Assembly: GCA_964644025.1 (NCBI GenBank)
Contig: CAZXVW010000073.1
Location: 1-17,953 of the forward strand
DNA: 17,953 bases
Reading direction: 5' to 3'
Source: CAZXVW01 sp964644025
Lineage (GTDB): Bacteria; Acidobacteriota; Terriglobia; Bryobacterales; Bryobacteraceae
The notes below the pieces were generated by a model. That model ran no database searches, had not been told where the DNA came from, and worked only from the letters and a program-made list of their open reading frames with translations. The translations under genes were made by a program, and so were the position numbers. Below are positions 13,765 to 17,953 of this stretch, piece by piece; position 1 is the first letter of the stretch; each line of letters opens with the position of its first letter.

Positions 13765-15738
13765 CTAGTTGTACGCCGGCTTCACGCTGTACGGCTCCGT
13801 CTTGCCGAACTTCAACTCGTAGATTCGCCGGTGCGTCTGCCGGGCGGCGCGCACCAAGTTCGGGTACGGAAGGTCGATCACGTTGAGGAAGCCGTAGTTG
13901 AGGCGTTCCTCGTCACTGGGCCGGCCGGTCGGAAGGTCATCCACCATTTGGAACCAGTGCGTGCCCACGATGTAAGGGCTTGCTGCGGCGTTCTCCACGT
14001 AATAGCGGTAAGCTTTACCCCGTTCGGCGTGACTGCGCACCTTGTGGCCGTAGTAGAACAGGCCCTGCAGGCCGCGGCCCGGCGTGGCGGCGGTGAACTC
14101 GCCGATGAGGACCGGCTTGCCGGAGAGCTCTGCATAATGGCGAACCGTTTCCGCCTCCGGCGCGAACTCGCGCGAGTAAATGTTGATGCTGAAAACGTCA
14201 AACATCCGGCTCATCTTGATCCACTCGTCCTCAGGGCGGCCGGCGAAGCGGATGCCCAGAACAAGGTGGTGGGGGTCATGCCGGCGGACGGCCCTCGTCA
14301 CCACCTCCAGGTAGCGGCGGGCGCAGGTGAACAAGAACTCGCGCTTGATCTCCTCTTGCCGCTCGGGGTTGGCGGCCAGCAGCGCCTTCAGTCTCTCCTT
14401 GGTCGCGGAAGGCTCGGGATCGGCCAGCAGCGTGTCCGCCCAGGACCGCAAGGCGCCAAAGGGCCGGGCCCAGTGCGGTTCGTTCCCGATAAACCAGCCG
14501 ATCAGGTTGGGGTCGTCCTTGAGAGGGGCGCACTGGCGGCGCGCGGCGGCGTCCACGTTGGTCTCGAATTCTTCGGAGAAGACATCGGGAAAATCGTATG
14601 GGAACGGGAACCGCTTCCTGGTGGTCCAGCCGGAGAGGGGCAGCACGTAAGCCATGCCGCTGTCCACCGCCAGCTCCCGGTCGGACCAGTTGCCGATGGT
14701 GTTGAAGCCCCAGCTTTTCAGACGGGCGATCGTGTGCGCCGTCCATTCTTCCTGCCAGTTGTCTCCGAACCGCCGCATGATGTTCGCCACGTAAAAACTC
14801 ACGTCACGGTGCGGCGTCAGCCAGGCCTCGCCCGGCGGGGGGAGTTGCTCGAACAGATACTCGCGGCCGGTTACCGTGGTAGCGAAGCTGCCTTGCCGGT
14901 AACCGGCCAGATCCATCCCGGTGGAGAAGAACGGATGGCCGTGCGGATCGACCAGCACCCAGCGGCCGTCGATCTTCTCGGTCCGAAAGAAGCCGGTGGC
15001 GCGGAGGGTGCGGCTGCAATCCCCGCCGAGCGGGCAGAAGGGATATTCGGCATCTTCGAGGCGGTCGCGGTCCCACAGCCGGCGGAGTTGCTGGTCGTTG
15101 TGCGCCTTGTGCGGCCAGTTTTCGGGGATCCACTGGCCGTAACGATCGATGAGCGGTTTCTTGTCCAGAATGTCGTCTTCAGGCACGTCTTCGCGCAAGG
15201 TGAAGTTGTAAACAGTGAACTGGGACGGCTGGCTGGGATAGCGCATCCGGAAGACGATCTCCTCCACGTGATCGAAGGTGAACAGCCGCTGCGGCCAGAC
15301 CTTGTAGCCGCGGGGCGTCAGGGGCGTCATCGTGCGGGTCTGCACGAACGCGTCGAACGGAATCACCCCGTAGATCCGGATTCCCGGGAGCGGTTCGGTG
15401 ATGAAGAACTTCGTCGTCTCCCCATTCGAGAACCCGATGGCCACCGTCTCCTGGCTGGTTGCCAGGAACGTGTATTGAGCTGACCGGTAGCGCGACCAGT
15501 CGGTGGGCCATCCCAGGCGGCGAAGAGGAATTCTGACCTCGGGTTCCCCCCGCGTGTAGCGGAAGGTAATGGTGAGGGATTTGGCTCCGGGGTCGAAGAA
15601 AACGGCGGCGTTGTCGAGCTGGAACTGCTTCAGATCGGACCGTTCGAGATTGGCCAGGAGATTTCTCTCGCCGTGAAGGCCTGCCGCTGAGCCACACAGG
15701 ACGGCGGCGATTAGGAAGGCGAATCGCGCGGTGCTCAT
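13765..15738 (-). CDS. Secreted agarase-like glycoside hydrolase (clan GH-A, GH50-like)
   Basis: 657 aa. Seen: a signal peptide (about 1-23, hydrophobic ALA-rich core, no lipobox Cys at the expected spot), an N-terminal beta-sandwich-like domain (about 25-185) resembling a carbohydrate-binding module, then a TIM barrel (about 245-645). In the barrel: RWVLVDPHGHPFFSTGMDL (259-277), ARLKSWGFNTIGNWSD (338-353), the probable acid/base Glu in LIGWFIGNEPHW (E420) and the probable nucleophile Glu in KPVLIGEFTA (E547). The GFNT.GNWSD and GNEP arrangement is what I associate with GH50-type beta-agarases and related enzymes. Agarose as the real substrate is doubtful, since many land bacteria carry homologues. 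Divergent from a beta-helix protein gene with a shared 80-bp control region. Confidence 0.85.
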   Translation of the reverse strand: MSTARFAFLIAAVLCGSAAGLHGERNLLANLERSDLKQFQLDNAAVFFDPGAKSLTITFRYTRGEPEVRIPLRRLGWPTDWSRYRSAQYTFLATSQETVAIGFSNGETTKFFITEPLPGIRIYGVIPFDAFVQTRTMTPLTPRGYKVWPQRLFTFDHVEEIVFRMRYPSQPSQFTVYNFTLREDVPEDDILDKKPLIDRYGQWIPENWPHKAHNDQQLRRLWDRDRLEDAEYPFCPLGGDCSRTLRATGFFRTEKIDGRWVLVDPHGHPFFSTGMDLAGYRQGSFATTVTGREYLFEQLPPPGEAWLTPHRDVSFYVANIMRRFGDNWQEEWTAHTIARLKSWGFNTIGNWSDRELAVDSGMAYVLPLSGWTTRKRFPFPYDFPDVFSEEFETNVDAAARRQCAPLKDDPNLIGWFIGNEPHWARPFGALRSWADTLLADPEPSATKERLKALLAANPERQEEIKREFLFTCARRYLEVVTRAVRRHDPHHLVLGIRFAGRPEDEWIKMSRMFDVFSINIYSREFAPEAETVRHYAELSGKPVLIGEFTAATPGRGLQGLFYYGHKVRSHAERGKAYRYYVENAAASPYIVGTHWFQMVDDLPTGRPSDEERLNYGFLNVIDLPYPNLVRAARQTHRRIYELKFGKTEPYSVKPAYN

Positions 15739-15818
15739 TTGCTACAAGTATACGTAGCGGGCCGGTCCCGGCTACAAGGGCGGACCGCCGCGCTATGCTG
15801 GAGAACACGAGGTGCGCC
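15739..15818. promoter_or_regulatory. Divergent control region between hydrolase and beta-helix genes
   Basis: An 80-bp region serves both genes. An inverted repeat GCTAC-8-GTAGC (15741-15758) and a direct repeat GCTACAAG (15741-15748 and 15771-15778, exactly 30 bp apart) look like operator half-sites. On the minus strand TATACT (15752-15747) is a good -10 match only 8 nt from the hydrolase ATG. On the plus strand TATGCT (15794-15799) is a weaker -10 before the beta-helix gene. No regulator gene is present in the window. Confidence 0.45.
15809..15814 (+). promoter_or_regulatory. Ribosome binding site deciding the start at 15819
   Basis: GAGGTG lies 4 nt before ATG 15819. The alternative upstream ATG at 15795 lacks such a site and would place 8 residues before the signal peptide. 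Confidence 0.55.
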
Positions 15819-17414
15819 ATGAAGATCTGGATCCGTTCGACACTGCTTCTCGTCTTGCTGGTGGGGGCGGCACGCGCCGCTGACTATTACGTGGACAGCC
15901 AGTTCGGCGATGATTCCCAGAACGGGACTTCTCCCGCCACTGCATGGAAGAGCCTGGAACGGGTGAACCAGGAAGTTTTTCATCCGGGCGACCGGATCCT
16001 GTTCAAGTCCGGCACGCGTTACGAGGGTCAGTTGAAACCGCAAGGCTCCGGCGCGGCCGGCCGCCCGATCGTAATCGACCAGTACGAGGACGGCGTCAAG
16101 CCCCGCATCGACGGCGGGGGAGTGATGCCGGCGGCGCTGTACCTGTACAACGTCGAGTATTGGGAGGTGAACAACCTGGAAATCACCAACCATGGCGACC
16201 AGCGGGAGCCGCACCGGTGTGGCGTCTACCTCCACTTGCAGGACTTCGGCACGGCGCACCACATTCACCTGCGCAACCTCGATGTTCATGACGTCAACGG
16301 AAGCCTGGTGAAGCAGGAAGGGGCCGGCTACGGAATTCTGTGGCACAACGAGGGCTGGCAGAACAAGTCGCGGTTCGACGGCCTGCTGATCGAGAACTGC
16401 CACCTGTGGCGCTGTGAACGCAACGGCATTCTTGGCCACAGCGCCTACTGGAAGCGCCAGGACTGGTATCCGAGTCTCCACGTGGTGATCCGCGGCAACC
16501 TGCTGGAGCAGATTCCGGGTGATGGGATTGTGCCGATCGGTTGTGACGGCGCGCTGGTCGAATACAACGTGATGCGGGACTGCCCGCGCCTGCTGCCCGA
16601 AGGGGATGCGGCCGCCGGGATCTGGCCCTGGAGCTCGGACAACACGGTGATCCAGTACAACGAGGTGAGCGATCACAAGGCGCCGTGGGACGCCCAGGGT
16701 TTCGACGCGGACTGGAACTGCCGGAATACCTTGATTCAGTACAACTACAGCCACGACAACGAAGGCGGCTTCCTGCTGGTGTGCACCAACGGCCAGATCG
16801 GCTTGCCGGCCAACGTGGGCAACGTGGACAGCGTCATCCGTTATAACGTGAGTATCAACGACGGCCTCCGCGCGGTGGGCAAGCACGCCGGCGTCTCGCC
16901 GATATTCCATATCAGCGGCCCGGTGAAGAATACGAAGATTTACAACAACGTGATCTACGTCAACCGGAAGCCGCCCGGAAACATCGACCGGACGCTGCTG
17001 AAGATGAACAACTGGGGCGGCCCCTGGCCGGAAGATACCTGGTTCGCCAACAACATCTTCTACACGGAGGAGTGGGCCACGTATGATTACGGCCAGGCGC
17101 TGAACACCGTCTTCGAGAACAACCTCTACTGGGGAGAGCATCGCAACGCGCCGGCCGACGCGCGCGCCATTCGCGAAGATCCCCAGCTCCTTCATCCCCC
17201 GGTGATCCCGGCCGGCCTTCAGGCGCTGCTGGGCTGCCGGCTGCGCCCCGGCTCACCGGGCATCGGCGCCGGAGTTCGGATAGAGAACAGCGGAGGACGT
17301 GATTTCCTGGGCGTGCCGCTCCCGCCGGACCGCCCCCCCTCGGTCGGAGCCTTCGAGGTAGTGGTGGGAACCAGCCCGCGGGGCATCACCGGCAACCGCC
17401 CGCGAGGCCGCTAG
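15819..17414 (+). CDS. Secreted right-handed parallel beta-helix protein (polysaccharide lyase-like)
   Basis: 531 aa from the chosen ATG. Seen: a signal peptide (1-20, ending ARA, cleavage likely near A20/A21), followed by YYVDSQFGDDSQNGTSPATAW (23-43), the N-terminal cap typical of secreted beta-helix proteins, then successive N-rich turns of the type VNNLEITN, HLRNLDVHD, GLLIENCHL, VIRGNLLEQ, VIQYNEVSD, LIQYNYSHD, VIRYNVSIND and KIYNNVIYVN, each about 22-30 residues apart. This is the PbH1 repeat pattern. Such proteins are pectate or alginate lyases, polygalacturonase-like hydrolases or surface binders; no catalytic set can be assigned with confidence. The C terminus (about 495-531) is Gly/Pro/Arg-rich. 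Divergent from the agarase-like hydrolase, so a joint role in polysaccharide breakdown is likely. Confidence 0.88.
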   Translation: MKIWIRSTLLLVLLVGAARAADYYVDSQFGDDSQNGTSPATAWKSLERVNQEVFHPGDRILFKSGTRYEGQLKPQGSGAAGRPIVIDQYEDGVKPRIDGGGVMPAALYLYNVEYWEVNNLEITNHGDQREPHRCGVYLHLQDFGTAHHIHLRNLDVHDVNGSLVKQEGAGYGILWHNEGWQNKSRFDGLLIENCHLWRCERNGILGHSAYWKRQDWYPSLHVVIRGNLLEQIPGDGIVPIGCDGALVEYNVMRDCPRLLPEGDAAAGIWPWSSDNTVIQYNEVSDHKAPWDAQGFDADWNCRNTLIQYNYSHDNEGGFLLVCTNGQIGLPANVGNVDSVIRYNVSINDGLRAVGKHAGVSPIFHISGPVKNTKIYNNVIYVNRKPPGNIDRTLLKMNNWGGPWPEDTWFANNIFYTEEWATYDYGQALNTVFENNLYWGEHRNAPADARAIREDPQLLHPPVIPAGLQALLGCRLRPGSPGIGAGVRIENSGGRDFLGVPLPPDRPPSVGAFEVVVGTSPRGITGNRPRGR

Positions 17415-17493
17415 CCCGAAGTTCCAAACTCCACCAAGTGCTATCTGATTGACACTACGAGTGAAAGGTCCGAAAGGAGTTTCTCGTCTCTGG

Positions 17494-17953
17494 CTACAGG
17501 CCGAGCAAGCGGAAGGCTTTGGCTTGTAGCGGGGTGAGTTCAGTCAGCAGTTTAAAGCTCGCACCGGAACCGCCGGCGTTGGTGCGGCAGGTGTTGCGGC
17601 AGCGCGTGCCGAGTTCTCCTAGCAGCGTCGAGAAGCTGTGCACAGCGAGCCCGCCCGCGGTCTGGCGAAGCTGTTTCTTTCTCTTTGCCGCCGCCGATGG
17701 CTCGGCCGGCGCCGCCGGGTCGCGGCTCAGCCGGTCCCCGGGAAGTTGCTCGTCGTCGAACAGCAGCGGCGCCAGCGTCCGCCGCATGTGCCACTCGACA
17801 TAGTAAGCCGGCAGACAGAGAAAGATGTGCGCCCGCACGTGGTCCGGCGTACGGTGAAAGATGGGCCGTGCCCGCAGATCGAGCCCGCAGCGCCGACACC
17901 CAGCCCAGCCCGGAATGCTCCTTCAGCTTGCCGATCTGCGTGCCGGTCAGCAT
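17494..17953 (-). pseudogene. IS1634-like transposase remnant with internal deletion
   Basis: The C-terminal part (codons from about 17883 down to the TAG at 17494) matches the end of IS1634-type transposases as I know them: LRARPIFHRTPDHVRAHIFL, then AYYVEWHMRR, LAPLLFDDE, VHSFSTLLGEL and LTPLQAKAFRLLGL. The segment toward the window edge (17953 to about 17885) encodes LTGTQIGKLKEHSGLGWVSALR in another frame, which belongs to the middle of the same transposase (the WVSALR strand region). The roughly 150-250 residues normally between these two parts, including part of the DDE catalytic core, are missing, and the join shifts the frame by one. The element therefore cannot make a working transposase. 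The rest lies outside the window, and terminal inverted repeats were not identified. Confidence 0.75.

Noticed and set aside
13756..15483. Plus-strand reading frame of 575 codons opposite the glycoside hydrolase
   Set aside because: It mirrors the hydrolase codon pattern and has no recognisable motifs. The opposite strand has a signal peptide and catalytic motifs.
15735..17195. Minus-strand reading frame of 486 codons opposite the beta-helix protein
   Set aside because: Val/His/Asp-rich antisense shadow. The real gene on the plus strand has a signal peptide and repeat structure.
17415..17493. Search for the terminal inverted repeat of the insertion sequence next to the beta-helix gene
   Set aside because: The segment probably contains the element's end, but the other end is outside the window, so no inverted repeat or target duplication can be defined.

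Overview
The window is a GC-rich, gene-dense bacterial fragment with one scaffold gap (100 N at 3066-3165). Gene content suggests a free-living Gram-negative heterotroph. My best guess is an Acidobacteriota member (Bryobacterales/Solibacter-like). This rests on a bacillithiol-type bshC, an ATP synthase cluster with two b-type subunits but no a or c subunit genes, a large secreted glycoside hydrolase, and an SSS symporter with tiny membrane partners. The lineage is an inference; no rRNA or marker phylogeny is available here.

Layout. (1) 1-1719, minus strand: hemW followed by a low-specificity threonine aldolase, joined by an ATGA overlap; the aldolase runs off the left edge. (2) 1875-6340, plus strand: bshC (broken by the N gap), an HpcH/HpaI-type aldolase 18 bp later, then an SSS-family sodium:solute symporter and three very small membrane proteins (100, 38 and 43 aa) packed with overlaps. 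(3) 6412-12321, minus strand: an ATP synthase cluster in transcription order b'-b-delta-alpha-gamma-beta-epsilon, with an exact TATAAT box and an inverted repeat in the leader. (4) 12571-12876, plus: a small two-helix membrane protein of unknown role, divergent from the ATP synthase cluster. (5) 12887-15738, minus: a DUF72 TIM-barrel protein and a secreted agarase-like glycoside hydrolase. (6) 15819-17414, plus: a secreted right-handed beta-helix protein, divergent from the hydrolase across an 80-bp control region. (7) 17494-17953, minus: remains of an IS1634-like transposase with an internal deletion, running to the window edge.

How the parts may work together. The symporter, its small partners and the aldolase look like an uptake-and-cleavage unit for a small carboxylate or sugar-acid. 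The agarase-like hydrolase and beta-helix protein look like extracellular polysaccharide breakdown. The two units are separated by the ATP synthase cluster and there is no direct evidence that they share a substrate. No non-coding stretch exceeds 300 bases; the longest, 12322-12570, holds the ATP synthase promoter and several palindromes. No tRNA, rRNA or CRISPR array was seen. The least explained element is the trio of tiny genes behind the symporter.
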